Made by a program: the position numbers and the translations under genes
Part shown: piece after piece, positions 29,366 through 40,134 of the stretch
How positions within the stretch are numbered: position 1 is the stretch's first letter
Layout: every line of letters starts with the position of its first letter
Assembly (NCBI RefSeq): GCF_900156165.1
Contig: NZ_FTMY01000007.1
Coordinates: 1-64,000, forward strand
Source of the DNA: Pseudacidovorax sp. RU35E
GTDB lineage: Bacteria; Pseudomonadota; Gammaproteobacteria; Burkholderiales; Burkholderiaceae_C
Length of the DNA: 64,000 nucleotides
Reading direction: 5' to 3'
Notes under the pieces: generated by a model
The model's database searches: none
What the model was told of the DNA's origin: nothing
What the model saw: the letters and a program-made list of their open reading frames with translations, nothing else

Positions 29366-30442
29366 ATGCTGCTGCACGTCACCCACGAGACCCGTTACGA
29401 CTACGCGCCCGCCGTCGAGACGGCGCAGCACATGGCACACCTGCGCCCACGCGACCTCGGCTGGCAGGCGGTGCTGGACCATCGGCTGGTCATCTCGCCC
29501 GCGCCGGTCCACCGCCGCGAGTCGGACGACATCTACGGCAATCGCCGCACCTTCTTTGCGTTCGAGTCCACGCACGACCAACTGGTGGTCACGGCCGAGA
29601 GCCTGGTCCGCACCGCACAGCCGGCCCTCTCGCCGCGTGCCGACGCGCGCTTGGCCTGGGACGTGGTGCGTGAACGCTTCCGCTACCGCGCCGGCCAGCA
29701 TGACGATGCAGCCTCCGACTTCGTGTTCCCCTCGCGCCACGTGCCGCCGCACGACGACTTCGCGGCCTATGCCCGGGCCAGCTTTCCGCCGGGACGGCCG
29801 CTGTTCGAGGCGGCGATGGATCTCACGTTGCGCATCTACCGCGACTTCGAATACGCCAGCGGCAGCACCGAGATCAACACGCCGGCCGTGCAAGCCCTGG
29901 CGCAGCGCCGCGGCGTCTGCCAGGACTTCGCCCACATCATGATCGGCTGCTGCCGTGCGCTGGGTTTGCCCGCGCGCTATGTGAGCGGCTACCTGCTGAC
30001 GCAACCGCCGCCGGGCCAGCCGCGCCTGGTGGGCGCGGACGCGTCGCATGCCTGGGTCGAGGTGTACCTGCCCGGGACCGGCAGCGATGCGCAGCACCCG
30101 GCTTCGGGCCTGGGCGATTGGGCTGGCTTCGATCCGACGAACGGCCGTCAGCCAGGCCCCGATTACGTCGTGCTGGCCGTCGGCCGCGACTTTGCCGACG
30201 TGTCGCCCATGCGGGGCGTGCTGCATGGCGGCGCGCGCCATGTGCTGGATGTGGGCGTCACGGTGCAGCCCTTCGACGAACTGCCGGCGGCGCGCCGCGA
30301 GGCCCTGGCGGCAGGCCTGGTTCCGGATCCAGCGGCCGCGCCGGCCAGAGCATCATCGCCCACTGCGCCTGTATTGCCGCCGCTGGCTGACGCCTCGGAC
30401 CGCGACGACGGCCGGCCGGTGCCCATGCCGGACAATCGCTGA
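29366..30442 (+). CDS. Transglutaminase-like family protein
   Basis: 358 residues starting MLLHVTHETRYDYAPAVETA, two bases after the fused ATP-grasp/alpha-E gene. N-terminal bacterial transglutaminase-associated beta domain (1-90), then the catalytic core with triad Cys185 in RRGVCQDFAHIMIG, His228 in DASHAWVEVYLPG and Asp256 in WAGFDPTNG. The C-terminus is Pro/Ala-rich. The close coupling argues that this protease or transferase acts on the product of the ATP-grasp enzyme. Confidence 0.94.
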   Translation: MLLHVTHETRYDYAPAVETAQHMAHLRPRDLGWQAVLDHRLVISPAPVHRRESDDIYGNRRTFFAFESTHDQLVVTAESLVRTAQPALSPRADARLAWDVVRERFRYRAGQHDDAASDFVFPSRHVPPHDDFAAYARASFPPGRPLFEAAMDLTLRIYRDFEYASGSTEINTPAVQALAQRRGVCQDFAHIMIGCCRALGLPARYVSGYLLTQPPPGQPRLVGADASHAWVEVYLPGTGSDAQHPASGLGDWAGFDPTNGRQPGPDYVVLAVGRDFADVSPMRGVLHGGARHVLDVGVTVQPFDELPAARREALAAGLVPDPAAAPARASSPTAPVLPPLADASDRDDGRPVPMPDNR

Positions 30443-30528
30443 CCACACGCCGTCGTGCCGCGACGGCATCCACCGGCAGCCGCAGGCCGGTCGGGCCTCC
30501 CTCTCCTTCTCCCCTTCTGGAGTCCTCC

Positions 30529-30984
30529 ATGTCCATCCAAGACAAGCTCAAGCAACTCGGCATCGACCTGCCGCCCGTGGCCGTGCCTGCCGCGGCTTAC
30601 GTCCCCTTCGTGCAGACCGGCAACCTGGTCTTCCTCTCCGGTCACATCGCCAAGAAGGACGGCAAGCCCTGGGTCGGCCAACTGGGCGTGAACCTCGCCA
30701 CCGAAGAAGGCAAGCAGGCCGCGCGTGGCGTTGCGATCGACCTGCTGGGTACGCTGCAGGCGGCCCTTGGCGATCTGGAGCGCGTGCGCCGCATCGTCAA
30801 GGTGATGAGCCTGGTCAATTCGGCGCCCACCTTCACCGAGCAGCATCTGGTCACCAATGGCGCCAGCGAGCTGTTCGCCGCCGTGTTCGGCGAGCGGGGT
30901 GCCCACGCCCGCAGCGCCTTCGGCGTGGCACAGATTCCGATGGGCGCCTGCGTCGAGATCGAACTGATCGCCGAGGTGGACTGA
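30529..30984 (+). CDS. RidA family protein (YjgF/YER057c/UK114-like)
   Basis: 151 residues, ribosome site TGGAGTCCTCC upstream. RidA proteins hydrolyse reactive enamine/imine intermediates made by PLP enzymes, or belong to related subfamilies with other small-molecule roles. The visible pattern includes LVFLSGHIAKKDGKPWVGQL near residue 37, VMSLVNSAPTFTEQHLVTNG near 95, and the late Arg in HARSAFGVAQIPMGACVEIE that contacts the substrate carboxylate. The subfamily is the longer type of about 150 residues. It precedes the lipoprotein and cysteine-synthase-like genes, and a PLP enzyme downstream fits a RidA neighbour. Confidence 0.92.
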   Translation: MSIQDKLKQLGIDLPPVAVPAAAYVPFVQTGNLVFLSGHIAKKDGKPWVGQLGVNLATEEGKQAARGVAIDLLGTLQAALGDLERVRRIVKVMSLVNSAPTFTEQHLVTNGASELFAAVFGERGAHARSAFGVAQIPMGACVEIELIAEVD

Positions 30985-30988
30985 CACG

Positions 30989-31285
30989 ATGCGCCTCCGA
31001 CTCCTCACCCTGTGCGCGCTCACGGCCTTGACGGCCGCCTGCGCCACGCCTGAAGACGCGCCGCCGCCTGTCGCGTCGATGCCCATGGCACCGCCCCCGC
31101 CGCGACTGGTTGGCGACGACGGCGATGCCGCTGCCGACGGCCCGCAGAGTTGCAAGATCTCCGCAGGCTACGTCTGGTGCGACAGCAGCCGGCGCTGCGA
31201 GCGCCCCTGGGAGCTGGCGCGCGAAAAGGGTTTCCCCAACACGCTGGAAGGCTTTCAGGCCTTCTGCAAACCCCTGCCCAAATGA
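30989..31285 (+). CDS. Small putative lipoprotein with Cys-rich C-terminus
   Basis: 98 residues, starting 4 bases after the RidA stop. The signal peptide ends in LTALTAAC, a lipobox-like sequence (the -3 residue is not ideal), with Cys18 as the lipidation site. A Pro-rich linker follows. The C-terminal half has three regularly spaced Cys and several Trp in [20 protein letters not shown], then a last Cys in [10 protein letters not shown] do not recognise a named family. Its stop overlaps the start of the cysteine-synthase-like gene (ATGA), so the two are translationally coupled. Confidence 0.75.
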   Translation: MRLRLLTLCALTALTAACATPEDAPPPVASMPMAPPPPRLVGDDGDAAADGPQSCKISAGYVWCDSSRRCERPWELAREKGFPNTLEGFQAFCKPLPK

Positions 31286-32358
31286 GCAGCAAGTTCTCGC
31301 AAGACAGCGCCCGTGCCTGGCTGAACGACGCCATGCGCCGTATCGAGGCCGACTACCAGCGCAGCGCCGACACGCACCTCATCCCGCTGCCGCTGCCTGC
31401 CTTCGAAGCGGCCGGCATCGACCTCTATCTCAAGGACGAATCCACCCACCCGACCGGCAGCCTCAAGCACCGGCTGGCGCGCTCGCTGTTCCTGCATGCG
31501 CTCGTCAACGGCTGGGTGCGCGAAGGCACCACGGTGATCGAGGCCTCCAGCGGCTCGACGGCCGTGAGCGAAGCCTACTTCGCACGGCTGCTGGGCCTGC
31601 CCTTCGTGGCGGTGATGCCGCGCAGCACGTCGGCCGAGAAGGTGGCGCAGATCGCCTTCTATGGCGGCCGCTGCCATTTCGTCGACCATGCCTGGGAGGT
31701 CTACGACGAGGCGCAGGATCTGGCCCACGAATGCGGCGGCCATTACATGGACCAGTTCACCTACGCCGAACGGGCCACCGATTGGCGGGGCAACAACAAC
31801 ATCGCGGACAGCATGTTCCAGCAGATGGCGCAGGAGCGGCATCCCGTGCCGGCCTGGATCGTGGTGGGCGCAGGCACCGGCGGCACCAGCGCGACCATCG
31901 GCCGCTATGTGCGTTTTCGCGGCCATGCGACACAGCTGGCCGTGGTCGACCCTGAAGGCTCCGCTTTCGCCGAGTTCCATGCCACGGGCGACTGGGACTG
32001 CGAAGGCAGCGGCTCACGCATCGAGGGGATTGGCCGTCCACGGGTGGAGCCCAGCTTCATCCCCAGCGTCGTGGATCGCATGATTCCGATGCCGGACATC
32101 GCCTCCATCGCTGGCATGCGGGTGCTCTCCAACCTGCTCGGCCGCAAGGTGGGCCCTTCCACCGGCACCAACTTCGTCGGGATGCTGGCACTGGCGCATG
32201 AGATGCTGGAGCAGGGGCAGCGCGGCTCGGTCCTGTCCTTGCTGTGTGACTCGGGCGAGCGTTATCTCGCGACGTACCACGACGCGCGCTGGGTCGACGA
32301 CCGCTTCGGTGATTGCGCGGAAGCAGTCCGGGGAATCGAGGCCGCGCTGCACGGCTGA
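31282..32358 (+). CDS. PLP-dependent cysteine-synthase-family enzyme
   Basis: 358 residues, fold type II PLP enzyme related to cysteine synthase and cystathionine beta-synthase. The N-terminal [20 protein letters not shown] pattern places it in the subgroup often labelled 'PLP-dependent cysteine synthase family protein' rather than CysK/CysM. PLP Lys62 lies in [14 protein letters not shown]. The phosphate-binding loop is [16 protein letters not shown] near residue 193, and a late Cys occurs in [13 protein letters not shown]. The substrate is unknown. ATGA overlap with the upstream lipoprotein gene is unusual for a cytosolic enzyme. Confidence 0.9.
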   Translation: MSSKFSQDSARAWLNDAMRRIEADYQRSADTHLIPLPLPAFEAAGIDLYLKDESTHPTGSLKHRLARSLFLHALVNGWVREGTTVIEASSGSTAVSEAYFARLLGLPFVAVMPRSTSAEKVAQIAFYGGRCHFVDHAWEVYDEAQDLAHECGGHYMDQFTYAERATDWRGNNNIADSMFQQMAQERHPVPAWIVVGAGTGGTSATIGRYVRFRGHATQLAVVDPEGSAFAEFHATGDWDCEGSGSRIEGIGRPRVEPSFIPSVVDRMIPMPDIASIAGMRVLSNLLGRKVGPSTGTNFVGMLALAHEMLEQGQRGSVLSLLCDSGERYLATYHDARWVDDRFGDCAEAVRGIEAALHG

Positions 32359-32533
32359 AGGCAGGCCGATGGGCCACCCGGGGAGGGGCCCAGCCCGGGC
32401 GCCGAATGCGCCCATCGCTGCTGACCATCAGGAGCCAGGCCGACTGTTAACGTCGGCCCCATCGGCGATCATGCTGGCGATGTTGCCCGCTGCGTTTCTT
32501 CCTGCTTTGCTGGCCGCCCGCCATCCGGCACCA

Positions 32534-33598
32534 ATGGCCCGTCGACGCTGGCTCGGCCTTCTGGCCGCCAGCCTGCTGCCGGTGCCAGCGGCGCAGGCGC
32601 TTCCGATGCGGATCCTGCGCTTTCCGCGGGACCATGGCAGCCATCCTGAACTGCGAACGGAATGGTGGTATGCCACGGGTCATGCCGAGGCCGAGGGTGG
32701 CCATGCCTACGGCTTCCAGATCACCTTCTTCCGTTCACGGGTGGAAGGAACGCAGACGTTGCCTTCTGCATTCGCCGCGCGTCAGCTCGTGTTTGCCCAT
32801 GCCGCGCTGACGGATCTGCAAGAAGGCAAGTTGCACCATGATCAGCGCATCGCCCGTGCCGGTTTCGGCATTGCAGACGCGGCCGAAGACGACACGCGGG
32901 TTCGGCTGCGTGATTGGTCGCTGGCAAGGGACTCCCGCAGCGGTATCTACGCAGCTGAGGCGCCGGGCGTCGACTTCGGTCTGTCGCTGCGCCTGCAACC
33001 GACACAAGCCCTGTTGCTGCAGGGGCAGGCAGGCCTTTCGCGCAAAGGTCCGCAGGCGTCCCAGGCCAGTTACTACTACAGCCAGCCGCAGCTGGCGGTG
33101 GAAGGCCGCATCGCCCTCACCGGGCGGCCGCCCATGAAGGTCCGTGGAAAGGCCTGGCTGGACCACGAATGGAGCGACGCGCTCCTGCATCCAGAGGCAG
33201 TGGGCTGGGACTGGATCGGCATGAACCTGGTTGACGGAAGCGCCCTCACGGCCTTTCGTCTAAGGCGGACCGATGGCAGCGCTCTGTGGGCCGGCGGCTC
33301 CTGGCGACCGGCGGGCGGGGAAGCACGGGCCTTCGAACATGACGAAGTGCGCTTCGAGCCGCTCCGGTTCTGGACGAGCCCGCTCTCGCGTGCACGCTAT
33401 CCGGTGCAGTGCCGAGTCTCTACACCAGCCGGCCGTTTCGAGGTCCGTGCCCTGCTCGACGATCAGGAACTGGACAGCCGCGCCTCGACTGGAGCCATCT
33501 ACTGGGAGGGCCTGAGCGACCTGCGCGATTCGGCCGGCCAGCGCGTGGGCCGCGGCTACCTGGAGATGACTGGCTATGCGCAGGCACTGAGACTCTGA
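32534..33598 (+). CDS. AttH/CrtC-like (lipocalin-type) secreted protein
   Basis: 354 residues from MARRRWLGLLAASLLPVPA, a signal peptide with an RRR start that could be Tat- or Sec-directed; an earlier in-frame ATG at 32471 is possible. The mature protein has the family's REWWY-like sequence HPELRTEWWYATGHAEAEGG, then FQITFFRSRVEG, KAWLDHEWSDALLHPEAVGWD and WDWIGMNLVDGSALTAFRLR, matching the AttH / carotenoid 1,2-hydratase superfamily. Relatives often sit beside ABC transporters in the att/lol-like arrangement, but here the gene stands alone, so a carotenoid role is not supported. Probably a periplasmic lipid-handling protein. Confidence 0.82.
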   Translation: MARRRWLGLLAASLLPVPAAQALPMRILRFPRDHGSHPELRTEWWYATGHAEAEGGHAYGFQITFFRSRVEGTQTLPSAFAARQLVFAHAALTDLQEGKLHHDQRIARAGFGIADAAEDDTRVRLRDWSLARDSRSGIYAAEAPGVDFGLSLRLQPTQALLLQGQAGLSRKGPQASQASYYYSQPQLAVEGRIALTGRPPMKVRGKAWLDHEWSDALLHPEAVGWDWIGMNLVDGSALTAFRLRRTDGSALWAGGSWRPAGGEARAFEHDEVRFEPLRFWTSPLSRARYPVQCRVSTPAGRFEVRALLDDQELDSRASTGAIYWEGLSDLRDSAGQRVGRGYLEMTGYAQALRL

Positions 33599-33637
33599 GG
33601 GGAACCGAGCCGTGCAATGCGTCCATGCGCACCACCC

Positions 33638-33671
33638 AAAGAAAAAGCCCCTGCAGCAAGCTGCAAGGGCT
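33638..33671 (-). terminator. Intrinsic terminator of the tRNA operon
   Basis: On the minus strand, just past the last tRNA-Asp, a stem of AGCCC and TGCAGC with its complementary arms forms, separated by a one-base mismatch and closed by a 2-base loop. It is followed by a T-rich run (the AAAGAAAA on the plus strand). Classic rho-independent signal. Confidence 0.8.
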
Positions 33672-33680
33672 TCGAATAAC

Positions 33681-33757
33681 TGGCGGAGTGGACGGGACTC
33701 GAACCCGCGACCCCCGGCGTGACAGGCCGGTATTCTAACCAACTGAACTACCACTCC
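33681..33757 (-). tRNA. tRNA-Asp (GTC), copy 1
   Basis: 77 bases including encoded CCA. Acceptor stem GGAGTGG/CCACTCC, D-arm AGTTCAGTTGGTT, anticodon GTC in CCTGTCACG, T-arm GGGTTCGAGTCCC. Last tRNA of the operon in transcription order. Confidence 0.97.
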
Positions 33758-33815
33758 GCAGTGGTGCGACGTTTGCAACGTTCTCCGAGAAGAACGATGC
33801 CAAGTGCCACAAACT

Positions 33816-33891
33816 TGGCGACCCTACGGGGATTCGAACCCCGGTACTCACCGTGAAAGGGTGATGTCCTAGGCCTCTAGACGATAGGGTC
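33816..33891 (-). tRNA. tRNA-Glu (TTC), copy 1
   Basis: 76 bases including encoded CCA. Acceptor GACCCTA/TAGGGTC, anticodon TTC in CCTTTCACG, T-arm GGGTTCGAATCCC. Between the Asp and Ala genes. Confidence 0.97.
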
Positions 33892-33912
33892 AAAACCTGG
33901 ACTGGTTTGAAG

Positions 33913-33988
<76 letters not shown>

Positions 33989-34048
33989 ACTGATCCTGGC
34001 TTTCACCAAGACCTTGAGATCGAAGGCTTGCGCCTGCGAACTGGAATC

Positions 34049-34125
34049 TGGCGGAGTGGACGGGACTCGAACCCGCGACCCCCGGCGTGACAGGCCGGTA
34101 TTCTAACCAACTGAACTACCACTCC
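34049..34125 (-). tRNA. tRNA-Asp (GTC), copy 2
   Basis: 77 bases, identical in sequence to copy 1 as read. The spacer to the neighbouring tRNA-Glu is partly conserved with the copy 1 spacer, showing tandem duplication of the whole unit. Confidence 0.97.
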
Positions 34126-34172
34126 TGGCAGGCAGCGTTGCGCTCTGTTGCCAGAGCCAAGTGCTACGAACT

Positions 34173-34248
34173 TGGCGACCCTACGGGGATTCGAACCCCG
34201 GTACTCACCGTGAAAGGGTGATGTCCTAGGCCTCTAGACGATAGGGTC
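34173..34248 (-). tRNA. tRNA-Glu (TTC), copy 2
   Basis: 76 bases, identical to copy 1 as read. The bases just past its 3' end (plus strand GCCAAGTGCTACGAACT) match those past copy 1 with two changes. Confidence 0.97.
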
Positions 34249-34294
34249 AAAACCTTGGACGAAAGTCTTGCGACTCTCTACGACGACACCTTGA

Positions 34295-34370
<76 letters not shown>

Positions 34371-34419
34371 GTTTCGACCGACGCTTTTGACGCCGACCCC
34401 GTCAGGTGTCGAGCCTTGC

Positions 34420-34449
34420 ATTATATGCAGGCTTTTAAGCGTTCCGCAA
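34420..34449 (-). promoter_or_regulatory. Promoter of the tRNA operon overlapping the gltX 3' end
   Basis: On the minus strand a -35 TTGCGG (within the last codons of gltX) is followed after 18 bases by a perfect -10 TATAAT. A GC-rich stretch with GACGGGGTC follows, as in stable-RNA promoters subject to stringent control. It allows tRNA transcription independent of the purF-metZ-gltX operon. Confidence 0.7.
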
Positions 34450-35829
34450 CCTTTCGTGCACCGTGTCTGCAGAAAAAAGCGCAAGCACCGCGTCGAGGGA
34501 CGGCGTCTGCGGCGTGCCCATCACCAGCACGCGCACCGGCATCGCCAGAGCGGGCATCTTGAGGCCGTGCTGGGCCAACACCTCCTTGATCGCCGCGGCG
34601 ATGGAAGGCTTGTCCCAAGCGGCCAATCCGGTCAATTTCTCGGCCAGCGAAGCGATGGCCGGGCGGACGGCGTCGGTGATGTGCTGCGCGCGGTCCGCCT
34701 CGCTGGCGGTGATGGGCGCGTAGAAGGCAGCGGCCCAGTCGGCCAGCGCCACAGTCGTGTCGCAGCGGTCCTTGAACAGGCCGCAGATGGCCGGCAGGCG
34801 CTCGTCAGACGTGATGCCGCGCTTGGCGAGCTGTGCCGCCACCAGCGGTGCGATCTGGTCGTCGGCCATGGCCTTGAGGTGCTGCGCATTCACCCAGCGC
34901 AGCTTGGCTTCGTCGAATTGGGCGGCGCTGCGGCCGAGGTGGTCCAGGTCGAACCATTCCAGGAACTGCGCGCGACTGAAGATCTCGTCGTCGCCGTGGC
35001 TCCAGCCCAGACGGGCCAGATAGTTGACCATGGCGTCGGGCAGGTAGCCTTCGTCGCGGTACTGCGTCACCGGCTTGGCGCCGTTGCGCTTGCTCATCTT
35101 CTCGCCCTGCTCGTTCAGCACGGTGGGCAGATGGGCATAGACCGGCGGCTCCTTGCCGAGGGCACGGAAGATGTTGATCTGCCGCGGCGTGTTGTTGACG
35201 TGGTCGTCGCCGCGGATGACATGGGTGATGCCCATGTCGATGTCGTCGACCACCACGCAGAAGTTGTACGTGGGCGTGCCGTCGGGCCGGGCGATGACCA
35301 GGTCGTCCAGTTCGTCGTTGCGGATCTCGATGCGGCCCTTGACCTTGTCGTCCCAGGCCACGACGCCGCCGATGGGGTTCTTGAAGCGCAGCACCGGCTG
35401 CACGCCCTCGGGGACTACCGGCAGCGTCTTGCCCGGCTCGGGCCGCCAGGTGCCGTCGTAACGCGGCTTTTCCTTGGCGGCCATCTGGCGCTCGCGCAGG
35501 GCGTCGAGTTCGGCCACGCTCATGTAGCAGGGATAGACCAGGCCCTGGGCCTGCATGTCCGCCAGCACCGCCTTGTAGCGGTCCATGCGCTGCATCTGAT
35601 AGAAGGGACCTTCATCATGGTCCAGGCCCAGCCAGGCCATGCCTTCGATGATCACGTCGACGGCGGCCTGGGTCGAGCGCTCGAGGTCGGTGTCCTCGAT
35701 GCGCAGGATGAAGTCGCCGCCGGTGGAGCGGGCGAAGGCCCAGGGGTACAGCGCCGAGCGGATGTTGCCCAGGTGGATGAAGCCCGTCGGCGAGGGGGCG
35801 AAGCGGGTCCGGGTGCGTGCGTTCGTCAT
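34435..35829 (-). CDS. gltX: Glutamyl-tRNA synthetase
   Basis: 464 residues, normal length. It charges tRNA-Glu with glutamate in the cytosol. The class I HIGH-equivalent motif HLGN is at residues 19-22 in [12 protein letters not shown], and [11 protein letters not shown] is present near residue 247. The [11 protein letters not shown] stretch reads [11 protein letters not shown] here. The ATG overlaps the metZ stop (ATGA), so it is translationally coupled. Two tRNA-Glu genes lie directly downstream on the same strand, an apt pairing with their synthetase. Confidence 0.97.
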   Translation of the reverse strand: MTNARTRTRFAPSPTGFIHLGNIRSALYPWAFARSTGGDFILRIEDTDLERSTQAAVDVIIEGMAWLGLDHDEGPFYQMQRMDRYKAVLADMQAQGLVYPCYMSVAELDALRERQMAAKEKPRYDGTWRPEPGKTLPVVPEGVQPVLRFKNPIGGVVAWDDKVKGRIEIRNDELDDLVIARPDGTPTYNFCVVVDDIDMGITHVIRGDDHVNNTPRQINIFRALGKEPPVYAHLPTVLNEQGEKMSKRNGAKPVTQYRDEGYLPDAMVNYLARLGWSHGDDEIFSRAQFLEWFDLDHLGRSAAQFDEAKLRWVNAQHLKAMADDQIAPLVAAQLAKRGITSDERLPAICGLFKDRCDTTVALADWAAAFYAPITASEADRAQHITDAVRPAIASLAEKLTGLAAWDKPSIAAAIKEVLAQHGLKMPALAMPVRVLVMGTPQTPSLDAVLALFSADTVHERLRNA

Positions 35830-37054
35830 GCGGGAAGAGAGCTCAGGCCGCGGTCGAGGTCCGCGGCAACGTCGTCGGTGTGTTCGAGGCCCACGGCCAC
35901 GCGGATCAGGCCCTGGCCCACGCCAGCGGCCTGGCGCTGCGCCTCGGTCAGGCGACCGTGCGAGGTGCTGGCCGGGTGCGCGCACATGGTCTTGGTGTCG
36001 CCCAGGTTGGTGGCCAGCGACAGCCACTGCATCGCGTCCAGCACATGGAAGGCGCGGCGCCGAGCCTGCTCAGGGTCGGACGCCTTCACGTCGAAGGACA
36101 GCACCGCCCCGCCGCTGCCCGACTGTTGGGCCATGGCCAGTTCATGCTGCGGATGGCTGGCAAGGCCGGGGTAGTACACGCGGCCGACACCGGGATGCGC
36201 CTCCAGCCAGCGCGCCAGTTCCATGGCCTTGGCGGCCTGCGCCTTCATGCGGATGTCCAGCGTCTCCAGGCCCTTGAGCACCACCCAGGCATTGAAGGGC
36301 GCGAGCGTCATGCCGGCGCTCTTGAGCACGGGCAGGAACCTCTCCGTCACCATCTTCTGGCTGGCGCACAGGGCGCCGGCCATCACGCGGCCCTGGCCGT
36401 CCAGGTACTTGGTGCCCGAGTGCATGACGATGTCGGTACCCATGGCCATGGGCCGCTGCAGCGCGGGCGTGGCGAAGCAGTTGTCCACCGCCATCAGCGC
36501 GCCGTTCTCGTGCGCCAGATCTGACAGGGCGGCGATGTCGCACACCTCGGTCAGCGGATTGGTGGGCGTCTCGGCGAAGAGCAGCCGCGTGGTCCCCGGC
36601 CGCACGGCGGCCTTCCAGGCCGCAATGTCTGTCTGCGGCACGAAGCTCGACTCGACGCCGAACTTGGCCAGGTCCGAGCCGATCAGCTTGATGGTCGAGC
36701 CGAACATCGACTGCGAGCACACCACGTGGTCGCCCGCCTTGAGCAGGCCCATGCACATCATCAGGATGGCCGACATGCCGGAGGCGGTGGACATGCACGC
36801 CTCGGCCCCTTCGAGCGCAGCCAGGCGCTGCTCGAAGCTGGCGACGGTGGGGTTGCCGTAGCGGCCGTAGGTGAAGCCTTCCTCGTCGCCGGCGAAACGG
36901 CGGGCGGCGGACTCTGCCGACGGCTGGACGTAGCCGCTCGTCAGGTACAGCGCTTCGGAGTTCTCGCCGTACTGGCTGCGCGCCGTGGCGCGGCGCACGG
37001 CCTCGGTCTCGGGATGCAGGCCAGCCGGCAGTTCGCGATCTTGCGGGCTCATGG

Positions 37055-37058
<4 letters not shown>
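35826..37058 (-). CDS. metZ: O-succinylhomoserine sulfhydrylase
   Basis: 410 residues from [16 protein letters not shown] enzyme of the Cys/Met metabolism family that makes homocysteine directly from O-succinyl- or O-acetylhomoserine and sulfide. PLP Lys217 lies in [20 protein letters not shown], with the family blocks [20 protein letters not shown] and [15 protein letters not shown]. It overlaps purF upstream and gltX downstream, each by ATGA, so the three form one tightly coupled unit. The purF-metZ pair is a common arrangement in Burkholderiales and Pseudomonas. Confidence 0.95.
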
Positions 37059-38575
<1,517 letters not shown>

Positions 38576-38597
38576 GGGAGATCCTTGATTTCCTGAA

Positions 38598-39083
38598 CTA
38601 CGGAAGGTAGCTGGCCAGTTTCTGCGGCAGCGCGGGCTTGAGGCCCTGCAATGCCGCATCGATGAAGGGCGCGCCGGCCGACTCGCGCCACCAAGCCTGG
38701 TCGTGCCAGGCCATCACATGAACCACCACCGCGATCGCCAGCAGCGCCACAGCGGCACGGCCGACGCCGAACAGCGCACCGAGCGAACGGTCCACCGGCC
38801 GCAGTCCGGCCACGGTAACCAGGCGGCGCGTCATCGACGCAATGGCACCGCCTACGAAGGCGACGACGACGAAGATGAGCGCAAACGCCACCCCATAACG
38901 CCAAGGTGCCTCCGGTTCACCGAAAGGCAAGACCGCAGCCAGGCTCCCCGCCAGCCACTGCGCACACAGGAAGGCCGCGACCCACCCCGCCAGCGACAGC
39001 ACTTCATAAACCAGTCCGCGCCACAGGCCCATCAGCAGCGACACCGCGATCAGCATCACGGCGATCCAGTCGAAGAGCGCCAT
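38598..39083 (-). CDS. cvpA: CvpA family inner-membrane protein
   Basis: 161 residues with four hydrophobic segments: near residues 5-22 (LFDWIAVMLIAVSLLMGL), 27-45, 64-85 and 101-121. CvpA homologues are needed for colicin V production in E. coli and for envelope stress resistance, but the molecular role is unclear. Encoded immediately before purF, as in most beta- and gammaproteobacteria. Confidence 0.93.
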   Translation of the reverse strand: MALFDWIAVMLIAVSLLMGLWRGLVYEVLSLAGWVAAFLCAQWLAGSLAAVLPFGEPEAPWRYGVAFALIFVVVAFVGGAIASMTRRLVTVAGLRPVDRSLGALFGVGRAAVALLAIAVVVHVMAWHDQAWWRESAGAPFIDAALQGLKPALPQKLASYLP

Positions 39084-39095
39084 GGCGCAGCGCGA

Positions 39096-40064
39096 TCAGA
39101 GTGTGAGCACGGCAGCCGGCAACGCCAGCGCCTTGATGCGGGCGGCCGCCTTGTCGGCGTCGGCACGCGAAGAAAACGGCCCCACCCGTACGCGGGTGCG
39201 GTCACCCTGCGGCGTCTTGGCCACATGGGTATAGGTCTTGAGTCCGGCGCGCTCCAGCTTCTGGCGCGTTTCCTGGGCCTTGGCGGCGTCGGCAAAGGCG
39301 CCGACCTGGACCACGAAACGGCCCGCGGCCTCGGCCGACACAGCGGCCGCGGGTTGCGCCTGCGCCACGACCTGCTGCGCGGGCTTGCCTTCGAGCAGCG
39401 CGCGGGCGCGTGCGCCATCGTCACGGCCCGGCGTCGGGGTTGCTGGCTTGGCAGGCTCGGGTTTGGACGGCTCCGCCTTGGCGACTTCCGTCCTGGACTC
39501 AGGCTTGGCTTCGATCTTCGGGACCTCGGGCTTCGTCACCGGCGCCTTGGCTGGTTCGGGCTTTGCCTCGACCTTGGCCGCTTCGGGCTTGGCTTCGACG
39601 CGCGGGGAGTCCGGGCGCGGCGCCTCGCCCTTGGCCAACTCCGTGCTGGCCACGGCTTCGCGACGCGTCTCCATCGCTGGCGCCACCTTGGCCGTCGGCG
39701 CAGCTGCCGTCACCTCGCTGCCATCGGCGCGTTCCGTGATCACGCCGCCAGCCGGTGGCGGCATGGCGATTGCACCGGTGGCGCTGCGGGACGTGTCGGC
39801 CGCGGGCGCCTCGGCCTGGGCCAGTGGCCGGACCTTGCCGCGGTCAGGCATTTCGATGGGAATGTCGACGGCCACGGGCCGCGGCTGCGTGTCGAAAAGA
39901 AGAGGAAAACCGATCACGCCCAGCAGCACCAGCACGGCGGCACCGACGAGGCGATGGCGCGCACGGCGCCGCAGCGACTCGACGCTCTCGGCAGGTGCAG
40001 CCGAGACGTTGCCGCGGCCTTCCTTACCCGGAGAACCTTTGGATCGAAGCTTGAAGAAAGCCAT
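39096..40064 (-). CDS. SPOR domain protein (DedD-like)
   Basis: 322 residues. A cytosolic N-terminus and one transmembrane helix (residues about 38-58, GAAVLVLLGVIGFPLLF) lead to a long periplasmic linker rich in Pro, Ala, Lys and Glu. The linker includes repeats such as KPEAAKVEAKPEPAKAPVTK. A C-terminal SPOR domain follows (about 245-320, FVVQVGAFADAAKAQETRQK, then RVRVGPFSSRADADKAAARI), which binds denuded septal peptidoglycan. Position between folC and cvpA matches dedD in the conserved cluster. Probably a cell-division protein. Confidence 0.9.
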   Translation of the reverse strand: MAFFKLRSKGSPGKEGRGNVSAAPAESVESLRRRARHRLVGAAVLVLLGVIGFPLLFDTQPRPVAVDIPIEMPDRGKVRPLAQAEAPAADTSRSATGAIAMPPPAGGVITERADGSEVTAAAPTAKVAPAMETRREAVASTELAKGEAPRPDSPRVEAKPEAAKVEAKPEPAKAPVTKPEVPKIEAKPESRTEVAKAEPSKPEPAKPATPTPGRDDGARARALLEGKPAQQVVAQAQPAAAVSAEAAGRFVVQVGAFADAAKAQETRQKLERAGLKTYTHVAKTPQGDRTRVRVGPFSSRADADKAAARIKALALPAAVLTL

Positions 40065-40134
40065 GTGGACGTCGAATCCCCGAGCGGAGCGGCTGCCTGG
40101 CGGACGAAGGGCGAATAGCGCCGCAGCGACCGGA

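Noticed and set aside
32534-33598. Carotenoid biosynthesis gene crtC
   Set aside because: The fold family fits, but no other carotenoid genes are nearby; a secreted AttH-like role is more likely.
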